Origin: DATMQA01 sp035566895 | GTDB lineage: Bacteria > Verrucomicrobiota > Verrucomicrobiia > Limisphaerales > UBA8199 | Direction: 5' to 3' | NCBI GenBank assembly: GCA_035566895.1 | Contig: DATMQA010000090.1 | Location: forward strand, 1-47,904 | DNA length: 47,904 nucleotides | Shown: in pieces, positions 7,294 to 14,284 of the stretch | Layout of the letters: every line of letters starts with the position of its first letter | How positions within the stretch are numbered: position 1 is the stretch's first letter | Made by a program: the position numbers and the translations under genes | Notes under the pieces: generated by a model | Told to the model about the DNA's origin: nothing | Database searches by the model: none | What the model saw: the letters and a program-made list of their open reading frames with translations, nothing else

Positions 7294-7446
7294 ACAGAAG
7301 GCAACGAGGCGAACGAAGGCTTTCTTGACTACCGAGGGAGCGTTGTTGAACGGCGGAGACCGCTCACCATTGAAAAAGGTCGCCGATTCTGCACGAAACC
7401 GCTGCTCAGCCCCATTCCTCCTTCGTTTACTTCGTTTGCTTACTGT
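7294..7446. repeat. Inverted-repeat element A with 9-mer tandem arms
   Basis: The left arm 7294-7319 holds imperfect 9-mers (gaaggcaac, gaggcgaac, gaaggcttt). The right arm 7420-7446 holds the complementary-type 9-mers (cttcgttta, cttcgtttg). The two arms align as an inverted repeat at about 20 of 27 positions. The roughly 100-bp interior has no ORF of note but contains a 20-nt motif at 7345-7364 that recurs at 41462-41481. The element fills the space between phaR and the phasin promoter. Confidence 0.6.
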
Positions 7447-7456
7447 TCAATCCGTC

Positions 7457-8065
7457 TCAGGCGGCGCCTTTGCGGCGTTTCCAGGCGGTTTTCTTAGGAG
7501 CCCGATTGCGCTTGAGCTCGGCTATCTGGTCCTGGAGGTCGCTGACCAACCGTTGTAGTTCGACAGGGTTGCCTGGGGGCTGACCCGGGGTTCCCGTGCC
7601 GGAAGACTCGCTAGTCTGGCCGGAAAATGCGCTCGCGAAGGGCTCCAGCATGGCCTTGGTCCACGCCGACATCGAGGGAAACATCGAAGGCAGGCCGTGG
7701 GTGCGGCGGATTTGTTCTTCAATCTGTTGTTGGTAATCCAGAAAGGATTTGAGGGCCTGGTTGAAGTATTTTTCAATGAAATCCTTCACCAACTGATCGT
7801 TCATGCGGATGATCCGGACCAGCAACGGGACGGGCAGTGAATCCAGCTTGGGCGTATCCAATTCGAGGATGATTTGCGTCAGCACCTGGGCCGTGATGTC
7901 GCGAGAGGTCCGAGCGTCGGTGACCCGCAAGTCGTAGCCCTGTTGGACCAGCGACTGGATTTCATCGAGCGTCAAGTGCCGGCTGTGGGTCGCATCGTAA
8001 TACCGGCGGTTGGGGTACTTCTTTATCTCCAGTTTCTTCGCATGAGCCTCAGATGTCACAGGCAT
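7457..8065 (-). CDS. phaR: PHA accumulation regulator PhaR
   Basis: The N-terminal domain KKLEIKKYPNRRYYD followed by HLTLDEIQSLVQQGYDLRV is the PHB_acc_N DNA-binding signature. It is followed by the PHB accumulation domain (DFIEKYFNQALKSFLDYQQQ) and a basic tail with a heptad-like helix (LQRLVSDLQDQIAELKRN). PhaR represses phasin and its own gene and is released by binding nascent PHA granules. I chose the ATG at 8065 (202 residues) because the domain starts soon after; a TTG at 8095 would add 10 residues. Neither has a good SD. It is divergent from the SDR gene, with two palindromes between them. Confidence 0.92.
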   Translation of the reverse strand: MPVTSEAHAKKLEIKKYPNRRYYDATHSRHLTLDEIQSLVQQGYDLRVTDARTSRDITAQVLTQIILELDTPKLDSLPVPLLVRIIRMNDQLVKDFIEKYFNQALKSFLDYQQQIEEQIRRTHGLPSMFPSMSAWTKAMLEPFASAFSGQTSESSGTGTPGQPPGNPVELQRLVSDLQDQIAELKRNRAPKKTAWKRRKGAA

Positions 8066-8202
8066 AGTGAGAGGGTAGGTTCCGCAGTCGCACAAGGCAA
8101 GTCAAATCCCGCCGCGGGCGTAACTGGCGAGCAGAAATGTCGCTATGAGTCGGGCGGATTTGGTTTCAGGCGTCCGGCCGGAGACTGGCTCAAAAGCGCC
8201 GC

Positions 8203-8232
8203 TTGACAACTTCACGCTCCATTCGATATTGC
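8203..8232 (+). promoter_or_regulatory. Candidate promoter of the SDR gene
   Basis: A perfect TTGACA (8203-8208) is followed after 18 nt by TATTGC (8227-8232), a weak -10 match. The predicted start of transcription falls on the inverted repeat at 8238-8257, which fits repression by a protein bound there. Confidence 0.4.
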
Positions 8233-8237
8233 TTGCA

Positions 8238-8257
8238 TATTGTGCAGACGCACAATA
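8238..8257. promoter_or_regulatory. Candidate PhaR operator 1 in the phaR-SDR divergent region
   Basis: The arms tattgtgc and gcacaata are perfectly complementary around the 4-nt spacer agac. The TGC/GCA half-sites agree with the type reported for PhaR. The location between phaR and a divergent reductase gene suggests autoregulation plus control of the reductase. Confidence 0.5.
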
Positions 8258-8261
8258 AGAA

Positions 8262-8273
8262 TTGTTGCAACAA
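8262..8273. promoter_or_regulatory. Candidate PhaR operator 2 (palindrome TTGTTGCAACAA)
   Basis: This perfect 12-bp palindrome carries the TTGCAA core typical of PhaR-type sites, four bases after the first repeat and 46 bp before the SDR start codon. Confidence 0.45.
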
Positions 8274-8319
8274 CTACGGCGGATGATTGGCTAAATCCAC
8301 GGGTAATGAAAGGCACGCC

Positions 8320-9135
8320 ATGAACATCAAAGGGTCGGCAGCAGTCATCACGGGAGCGGCTGGGGGTATTGGCCGGGCGCTGGCGCTGGAGCTGGCCAAG
8401 CGCAAAGCGGCAGGGTTGGCACTGGTGGACCGGAGCGACGCCGTGCAGCAGATCGCCAAGGCGATCAATGAATTGGCCGGCAGCACGATCGCCTGGGGCT
8501 ATAGCGGCGATGCGACGGAGGCCGAGTTTCGCCGCCGCGTGTATCGGGAGATGGCCGAGAAGCATGGGCGGGTAAATATCTGCGTGCCGGCTGCGGGAAT
8601 CACCCGTGATACGCTGGCGGTGAAGGTGGACAAGCAAACCAAGCAAATCTCCATTTATCCCGTGGAGACCTTTCGCCAAGTCGTGGAAGTGAACCTCGTC
8701 GCCCCGGTTTATTGGGCGCTGGAAATGGTCGCGGGCATCGCCGAAGCCCGGGCCCGCCAGGGACTTAAACGATGGGAACCGACCGAGCCATTGCAAGGGG
8801 CGGTCATCTTCATCGGCTCGGTCTCCTCCCGCGGGAACAAAGGACAAATTGCGTATGCGGCGACCAAGGCGGGGCTGGAGGGCGCGGCAGCCACCTTGAT
8901 GATGGAAGCGGTCTTTCACGGCATCCGCTGCGGAGTGATCCATCCGGGTTATACCGACACGCCAATGGTCCGGGCGCTGGGCGAAGAGTTTATCAACGAA
9001 CATATCATCCCCCGGACGCAACTGCGTCGGCTCATCCAACCCGAAGAAATTGCCGATGCAATCTGTTTCATGATTTCCAATGCAGCGGTGAGCGGCTCGC
9101 TCTGGGCCGACGCCGGCTGGCATCCGGCAGCCTGA
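8320..9135 (+). CDS. Short-chain dehydrogenase/reductase, possible acetoacetyl-CoA reductase of the PHA module
   Basis: This classical SDR of 271 residues has the cofactor motif TGAAGGIG at 11-18 and the catalytic Ser167, Tyr179 and Lys183 (YAATK). The usual NNAG is replaced by PAAG (90-93). PHA synthesis needs an NADPH-dependent acetoacetyl-CoA reductase, none other is present, and the gene faces phaR across PhaR-type palindromes, so a PhaB role is likely by context. The sequence is not a close PhaB match: a long insert (DTLAVKVDKQTKQISIYPVE and the region at 140-160) sets it apart. The ATG at 8320 with AAGG 6 nt upstream is preferred to the TTG at 8287. Confidence 0.75.
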   Translation: MNIKGSAAVITGAAGGIGRALALELAKRKAAGLALVDRSDAVQQIAKAINELAGSTIAWGYSGDATEAEFRRRVYREMAEKHGRVNICVPAAGITRDTLAVKVDKQTKQISIYPVETFRQVVEVNLVAPVYWALEMVAGIAEARARQGLKRWEPTEPLQGAVIFIGSVSSRGNKGQIAYAATKAGLEGAAATLMMEAVFHGIRCGVIHPGYTDTPMVRALGEEFINEHIIPRTQLRRLIQPEEIADAICFMISNAAVSGSLWADAGWHPAA

Positions 9136-9310
9136 GCCCAAAAGAAGCGGGCTTGCTCTTGCGTGATGGAGCCATGGGCGGTCGATTGGAACGGCCGCCT
9201 CCACAAAATGTTGTGGATGTAATCGCAAAATAAACCTGGTAAGTGCGATTTGGCGAAATGTTAGGAAAGAGCAGATCCCGTTCAGAAAAAAAGTTGGTAC
9301 TTGGTAACAT

Positions 9311-9426
9311 GTTCCCGACAGGGAAGTTTTCTTGCCTTTTCCATGCTCGAAAGCCGATTAGTTCCCGATCGGGAATAATAACCTTGCTTTGAACGGTTTT
9401 TGGCCGTAATGTTCCCGTTCGGTAAC
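9311..9426. promoter_or_regulatory. Three HipB-type operators at 50-bp spacing with an embedded promoter
   Basis: Three palindromes begin with gttcccg at 9311, 9361 and 9411, exactly 50 bp apart. The middle one (ttcccgatcgggaa, 9362-9375) is perfect; the outer two are TTCCC-N4-GGGAA and GTTCCCG-N2-CGGTAAC. A promoter candidate TTGCTT (9384-9389), 17 nt, TAATGT (9407-9412) lies between the second and third sites, so its -10 box is covered by the third. In E. coli HipB binds several palindromes upstream of hipBA, which supports autoregulation here; the half-site sequence differs from E. coli. The remainder of 9136-9440 shows no gene. Confidence 0.65.
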
Positions 9427-9440
9427 ATGGAGATAACGCT

Positions 9441-9689
9441 ATGAAAATAACGGCCAATCAGATCGGGGAACTGGTCAAAGCCACACGCAAGAGCCTTGCG
9501 GTGACGCAAAAGGACCTGGCCATGACGTCCGGCACAGGCTTGCGGTTCATTATCGAGCTGGAAAAGGGGAAACCCACTTGCCAGCTCAGCAAAGTCCTCA
9601 CCGTCCTCAATACGCTGGGCATCACGATAAAGCTAACCCCGCCCGCGACGGCCAAGAACCCGGGTCAAACCGCTAAAGAAGGGGTTTAA
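9441..9689 (+). CDS. hipB: HipB-type antitoxin, Xre-family helix-turn-helix
   Basis: The 82-residue protein has one Xre/Cro HTH (about 8-62: IGELVKATRKSLAVTQKDLA, then a recognition helix GTGLRFIIELEKGK, then KVLTVLNTLGI). This matches HipB-like antitoxins that bind HipA and repress the operon. GGAG lies 8 nt before the ATG. It ends 3 bp before hipA, the usual order. The three upstream palindromes are its probable binding sites. The C-terminal tail is short and basic-polar, like the disordered tail that is cleaved in HipB. Confidence 0.88.
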   Translation: MKITANQIGELVKATRKSLAVTQKDLAMTSGTGLRFIIELEKGKPTCQLSKVLTVLNTLGITIKLTPPATAKNPGQTAKEGV

Positions 9690-9692
9690 ATC

Positions 9693-10955
9693 ATGCCACG
9701 GACGCTAGATGTTTACCTGCACCGGCACCTAATTGGTAAGCTCGTTCAGAATGACCATGGCCACATGGTCTTTGATTACGTCGAGAGCTGGTTAACCAAT
9801 GCCACGGCTGTTCCGCTGTCGCAGTCACTGCCGCTTACTAAAAAGCATTTTACCCGCGATGATTGCCGAGGATTCTTTGCCGGCGTTTTGCCCGATGAAA
9901 GCAAACGGGAGATCATTGCTCGCAATCTGGGAATCAGCGCGAGAAATGACTTCGCCATGCTGGAGCGGATTGGCGGTGAGTGTGCCGGTGCCGTGACGTT
10001 CATAGCGGAAGGAACGAGCCTTCCGGAGCGTGAGAATGCATACCGCCCGCTTAGCCCGCCAGAGTTGGCGGATATTATCAAGAAATTGCCCCGGCGTCCG
10101 CTCCTGGCCGGCGAGGAGGGCATCCGGCTTTCCCTGGCAGGAGCGCAGGACAAGATTGCCGTGCATGTTTCGGGCGGTCAGATTTCCCTTCCGCTGAATG
10201 GAGCGCCCAGCACCCACATTCTTAAGCCGTCCATCGAGCGGTTTGAAGGTGTGGTATTTAACGAAGCCCTGTGCATGCGCTTGGCTCAGGCAGTGGATTT
10301 AAATACGGCGAACATCGAGATCGGAAAGATCGAAAGCATCGATTATCTCCTGGTGCAGCGGTATGACCGCGCCTTGAACACGCAGTCGCCAGAAGGCCCA
10401 GAGCGCCTCAGACGCGAACACCAGGAGGATTTTTGCCAGGCGCTAGGGATAGTGCCAGAACACAAGTATCAAGCCGAGGGCGGGCCCTCCATCAAACAGT
10501 GTTTTGAGCTGGTCCGTGCGGCGTCTTCCACCCCGGTCATTGACCTGCAGGCGTTGCTCGACGCGGTGATCTTCAATTGGCTGATTGGAAACAATGACGC
10601 ACACGGTAAGAATTTCTCGCTCATTTACCGCGGGGAGATCAGTTCCGGACTGCAAACCCGTCTTGCACCACTCTACGATTTGATCAGCACAGTTTACTAT
10701 CCGGAGCTTTCCCCGAAGATGTCGATGAAGCTTGGCGGCGAGTACCTTTCTGAACGCATTGTGCCAGCCAACTTCGAACGCCTGGCTGAGGAGGCCGGCC
10801 TGGCAAAGCCCATGATGAAGCGTCGAGTATTGGAGTTGGCAGAAGCGGTTGTAGCAAAGCTGCCAACGGTCACAACCGATCATCCTGTTACGGCGGCTGT
10901 TGCGAAGGTGATTCAAAGCCGCTGCGAGCGGAAGATGAGAAGCTTCAAAGGATAG
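9693..10955 (+). CDS. hipA: HipA-family serine/threonine kinase toxin
   Basis: HipA kinases phosphorylate a target such as glutamyl-tRNA synthetase and cause growth arrest. The 420 residues include the N-subdomain (PLSQSLPLT, FFAGVLPDE), the gated P-loop RLSLAGAQDKI with the autophosphorylated Ser147, Lys178 in HILKP, catalytic Asp302 in NNDAHGKNF and Mg-binding Asp329 in APLYDLIST. All key residues are present, so the kinase should be active. It is one full-length protein, not the split HipS-HipT form. It starts 3 bp after hipB. Confidence 0.93.
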   Translation: MPRTLDVYLHRHLIGKLVQNDHGHMVFDYVESWLTNATAVPLSQSLPLTKKHFTRDDCRGFFAGVLPDESKREIIARNLGISARNDFAMLERIGGECAGAVTFIAEGTSLPERENAYRPLSPPELADIIKKLPRRPLLAGEEGIRLSLAGAQDKIAVHVSGGQISLPLNGAPSTHILKPSIERFEGVVFNEALCMRLAQAVDLNTANIEIGKIESIDYLLVQRYDRALNTQSPEGPERLRREHQEDFCQALGIVPEHKYQAEGGPSIKQCFELVRAASSTPVIDLQALLDAVIFNWLIGNNDAHGKNFSLIYRGEISSGLQTRLAPLYDLISTVYYPELSPKMSMKLGGEYLSERIVPANFERLAEEAGLAKPMMKRRVLELAEAVVAKLPTVTTDHPVTAAVAKVIQSRCERKMRSFKG

Positions 10956-11076
10956 ACAGCGTGACAGAAGGCCCTCCTGGTCGGGTTTGAGATGCGCCTT
11001 TTTCCTTTGCCGTGATGCCACGCCATCGGGGCTGTGACGCGCAGCCGTCCGCCTCGTTGGCAGGATTCCTGCTGCA

Positions 11077-11098
11077 AATCCCGTGCGAACACGGGATT
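11077..11098. other. Perfect 9-bp hairpin with CGAA loop ahead of the kinase operon
   Basis: aatcccgtg and cacgggatt pair perfectly around cgaa, 36 bp before the chosen start of the first kinase gene. No T-run follows, so it is not a plain terminator. A structured leader or a protein-binding site are options. Confidence 0.4.
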
Positions 11099-11134
11099 CG
11101 AGTGACGACGACAACTTCTAAATCGCATCTGAAA

Positions 11135-13585
11135 ATGGGGGGCGCGGTGACGCGCTGCGCCACATGGCTGGCCTCATTTCTTCCGAGCTTTCGCGCCCGC
11201 TTATTAGTTCTGATCTTTTTCATTGTCATCCCCGCGCTCGGGATAGCGCTATATGGAAATCTTGCACAACGGCGGATTGAAAAGGCCCGGGTTCGCGAAG
11301 GGGCATCAGCGATTTCTAAGCTGGCGGCTTCCAAACAAGAGGATTTCATCAAGAATGCCCAACAGTTGTTAGCCACACTCACACAATTTCCCTTCCTTCT
11401 GCTGGCCACTAACCAATCCCTTGCTGAGACACATCTGTCTAACCTGGGAAGGCTGTTGCCCGATTATGCCACCTTCGGGCTGATTGAAACTAATGGAATG
11501 GCCTTTTGCAACGCAAACCCGACGAGCGTGCCCATGTATCTTGGGGACCGCTCCTATTTCAGACGCGTCCTGCAAACCGGGAGATTCTCGATCGGGGATT
11601 TCCAGATTGGCCGGCTCTCGGGGCAGCGCGTGGTGGATTTCGGCTATCCGGTTATTGACGAACAGGGAAAGCTGAGACGTGTTTTGTTTGCTTCACTGAA
11701 ACTCTCCAGGTTGTCAGAAGCCATAGCCGCTATCCAGGTGCCGGCGGGAGGCGCAGTTACCGTGATGGACCAGAGTGGCAACGTGTTGGCGCGGACTCCT
11801 GACCCTGAAAAATGGGTGGGCACCTCCCTTCGTGATGTCCCCGCGGTTAGGAAGATTCTAGCGGGAAAGGGAGGCGTTTTGGAAATGAAAGACGCCGACA
11901 AAGTTCCTCGGTTGTACGCCGTGACGACGCTCACCAACGGTCAAACTCCCAGTCTCTTTGTCAGCGTCGACGTTCCGTTAACGGTTCTATTTGCTCAAGC
12001 TGATGAAGCCTTGTTTCGTAACTTCATCGCTCTCGGCGTGGTTGCCTTCGCGATGTGGCTCGTGGTCGGATTTTACGCAAAGCATTTCTTCCTTCAGCCG
12101 GTCAACGCCCTGGCCGCAGCGGCCAACCGTCTCGCTGCGGGCGATTTAAGCGCGCGCTCCGCGGGTATGCAAGGCTCGTTGGAATTAATTCAACTCGGGT
12201 GCGCTCTCAACCAAATGGCCGAGAGCGTGGAAGAGCGCACAGCTCAGTTGGTCGAGACCAACCAGGCCCTGCGACACGAGATCGCCGAGCGGCAGCGCGC
12301 TGAGAAGGAAATACAGGAACAGGAGCGGGAGAAGGAGAAGTTGGAGCAACAGTTTCTCCGCTCCCAGCGGATGGAAAGCATTGGAGCGCTCGCCGGCGGC
12401 ATTGCGCATGACCTGAACAACGCTCTTGTTCCCGTACTGATGGGTTCGCAGATGCTGCGTGAGAATGGGGAAGACAGGACCGAGCGGGGAAAACTCCTGG
12501 ACTTGATTACCAGTAGCGGACAGCGCTGCTCGGAAATGGTTAAGCAAATCCTCAGCTTTGCCCGGGGAACCCGCGGTCAAATCGGTTCGGTCCCCTTGCG
12601 TCACCTCATCGCGGAAATGGCGAAGATTGCCAAAGACACGTTTCCGAAAGTAATCACCGTGCATTGCCGCGCCGAAAAAGATTTGTGGAATGTCGAAGGC
12701 GACTCCACGGAATTGCACCAGGTGCTGATGAACTTGTGCGTCAACGCGCGTGACGCCATGCCAGCCGGAGGCCAATTGACGCTCACCGCCAAAAACCTGA
12801 CTTTATCCGCCGCAGATCAGGTGGCCCATCCGGATTCTCACCCCGGCCCCTGCGTGCTGCTCACCGTCGCGGATACCGGGACGGGCATCCCGCCAGAGGT
12901 TCGCGCGCGAATCTTCGAACCATTTTTCACCACCAAGGCGCCTGACCGGGGGACAGGCCTCGGGCTGTCCACCGTCGTCAACCTTGTGAAACGGCACAAA
13001 GGCTTCATCGAGCTCCAGACGCAGGTGGGCAAAGGTACGGAATTCAAGATTTTTCTGCCGGCAATTCCCTCCACGGAATCGAGTTCGCCCGAACCGAAAG
13101 AGACGCCGTTGCCGGTCGGCCATGGCGAAATCATCCTGCTTGCGGACGATGAACAAATGGTCCTCGAATTGGCCAAGACCACCCTCGAGAATTATGGTTA
13201 CACCGTGCTGGTAGCCGCCAACGGGCTGGAAGCGCTCGCCCGGTTCGAGGCGCATAAAGATAAGATTAGCCTGCTGGTCTGCGATTGCGATATGCCTCTC
13301 CTTGACGGAATGAGCGCCATCCGCGCTATCAGAAAGCTCGCCCCCAATCTCCCGGTCATCCTGGCCAGTGCCACTAAGAATGAGACGGAACAGGTTTCAC
13401 GGACAGACCTCCCACACATTGCAAGATTGAGCAAGCCGTACGGCATCGAACAACTGCTGAACGGCGTAGCTAAGGCTTTGATGGATTCAAGGCCGCCCCT
13501 CGTCGGCGAAAAGAATCCAATCCTTCCAATTCCGTTAATACCAACGCCGCCTTTGTCGCAAAACGAACATATCTTGCCGGGTTGA
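11135..13585 (+). CDS. Hybrid sensor histidine kinase with extracytoplasmic dCache-like domain and receiver
   Basis: From the ATG at 11135 the protein has 816 residues. In order: transmembrane helix (about 20-40), periplasmic sensor of about 250 residues with the DRSYFRRVLQTG motif of dCache/Cache domains, second transmembrane helix (about 296-315), HAMP, coiled coil, HisKA with His425 (AGGIAHDLNN), HATPase_c (N box NLCVNARDAM, DTGTGIP, GTGLGLSTV) and a C-terminal receiver with phosphoacceptor Asp in CDCDMPLLDGM. HDLNN in place of the usual HDFNN is a small variation. No SD decides the start; an upstream extension to 11012 is open but looks non-coding. It is the first of four closely packed genes. 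Confidence 0.88.
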   Translation: MGGAVTRCATWLASFLPSFRARLLVLIFFIVIPALGIALYGNLAQRRIEKARVREGASAISKLAASKQEDFIKNAQQLLATLTQFPFLLLATNQSLAETHLSNLGRLLPDYATFGLIETNGMAFCNANPTSVPMYLGDRSYFRRVLQTGRFSIGDFQIGRLSGQRVVDFGYPVIDEQGKLRRVLFASLKLSRLSEAIAAIQVPAGGAVTVMDQSGNVLARTPDPEKWVGTSLRDVPAVRKILAGKGGVLEMKDADKVPRLYAVTTLTNGQTPSLFVSVDVPLTVLFAQADEALFRNFIALGVVAFAMWLVVGFYAKHFFLQPVNALAAAANRLAAGDLSARSAGMQGSLELIQLGCALNQMAESVEERTAQLVETNQALRHEIAERQRAEKEIQEQEREKEKLEQQFLRSQRMESIGALAGGIAHDLNNALVPVLMGSQMLRENGEDRTERGKLLDLITSSGQRCSEMVKQILSFARGTRGQIGSVPLRHLIAEMAKIAKDTFPKVITVHCRAEKDLWNVEGDSTELHQVLMNLCVNARDAMPAGGQLTLTAKNLTLSAADQVAHPDSHPGPCVLLTVADTGTGIPPEVRARIFEPFFTTKAPDRGTGLGLSTVVNLVKRHKGFIELQTQVGKGTEFKIFLPAIPSTESSSPEPKETPLPVGHGEIILLADDEQMVLELAKTTLENYGYTVLVAANGLEALARFEAHKDKISLLVCDCDMPLLDGMSAIRAIRKLAPNLPVILASATKNETEQVSRTDLPHIARLSKPYGIEQLLNGVAKALMDSRPPLVGEKNPILPIPLIPTPPLSQNEHILPG

Positions 13586-13597
13586 GAGGAAATCAGT

Positions 13598-14284
13598 TTG
13601 AAACCGTCCGAAACAACAACCTCCTTCGACTTCATTGGCGCCGCGCCAACTCCAGCGCGGGTTCAGCGCAAAACACCCATTGGGACAGGAATTGCACTCG
13701 TGCTCTGGCTGGCAGTAGTTGTCGGTGCGACAATCCTCATGACCCGCTACTCAAGTACTCCGGGCACCGGCGGGCCAGCTCCCATAACCTGGCCGAAGGA
13801 TAGTCAAATCCTGTTTGATTGCAACCGACCGACCCTGGTCATGTTCGCGCATCCGCATTGTCCGTGCACTCGGGCCAGCCTTGGCGAGTTGGAGCGATTG
13901 CTCGCTCAGGTTCCGGGCGGGCTCAGTGCTCACGTGGTATTTCTCAAACCGCAGGGTACCACCGCAGATTGGGAGAAGACCGAGCTGTGGCGCAAGGCAT
14001 CTTCCATCCCTGGTGCATCTGTTTGCACGGACAATGCCGGAATCGAAGCTCGCCGCTTCCACGCCGAGACTTCGGGCCAGACGCTACTCTATGACCCGGC
14101 TGGAAATCTGCTATTTCAAGGAGGGATCACTTTTGCCCGAGGCCACGCTGGGGACAATCCCGGGTGCACCGCCCTGAAGGAATTGTTGCGGGAGGGACAT
14201 TCAAATCAAGTCAAAACTCCGGTCTTTGGGTGCGGTCTTTTCGAGGCCCAATGCCAGAAAGGAGACGTTTTATGCAAACCTTAA
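13598..14284 (+). CDS. Membrane-anchored thioredoxin-like protein (RedB-like)
   Basis: The 228-residue protein has one N-terminal transmembrane helix (about 28-50) and a thioredoxin-fold domain with a CPC redox motif (FAHPHCPCTRASLGEL). A second pair of Cys is in the C-terminal tail (GCGLFEAQC). I recall similar proteins annotated as RedB next to sensor kinases, but cannot verify that. It probably works on the periplasmic side as a thiol sensor or reductase. The start is TTG with a strong GAGAGG site 8 nt upstream, 12 bp after the first kinase. Its end overlaps the next kinase by 13 bp, so it is cotranslated with signalling proteins, which suggests a redox input to them. Confidence 0.7.
   Translation: MKPSETTTSFDFIGAAPTPARVQRKTPIGTGIALVLWLAVVVGATILMTRYSSTPGTGGPAPITWPKDSQILFDCNRPTLVMFAHPHCPCTRASLGELERLLAQVPGGLSAHVVFLKPQGTTADWEKTELWRKASSIPGASVCTDNAGIEARRFHAETSGQTLLYDPAGNLLFQGGITFARGHAGDNPGCTALKELLREGHSNQVKTPVFGCGLFEAQCQKGDVLCKP

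Noticed and set aside
11079..11110. tRNA T-arm or tmRNA-like end near the hairpin before the first kinase
   Set aside because: A TTCGA-like string is present, but no acceptor, D or anticodon arm can be formed around it.
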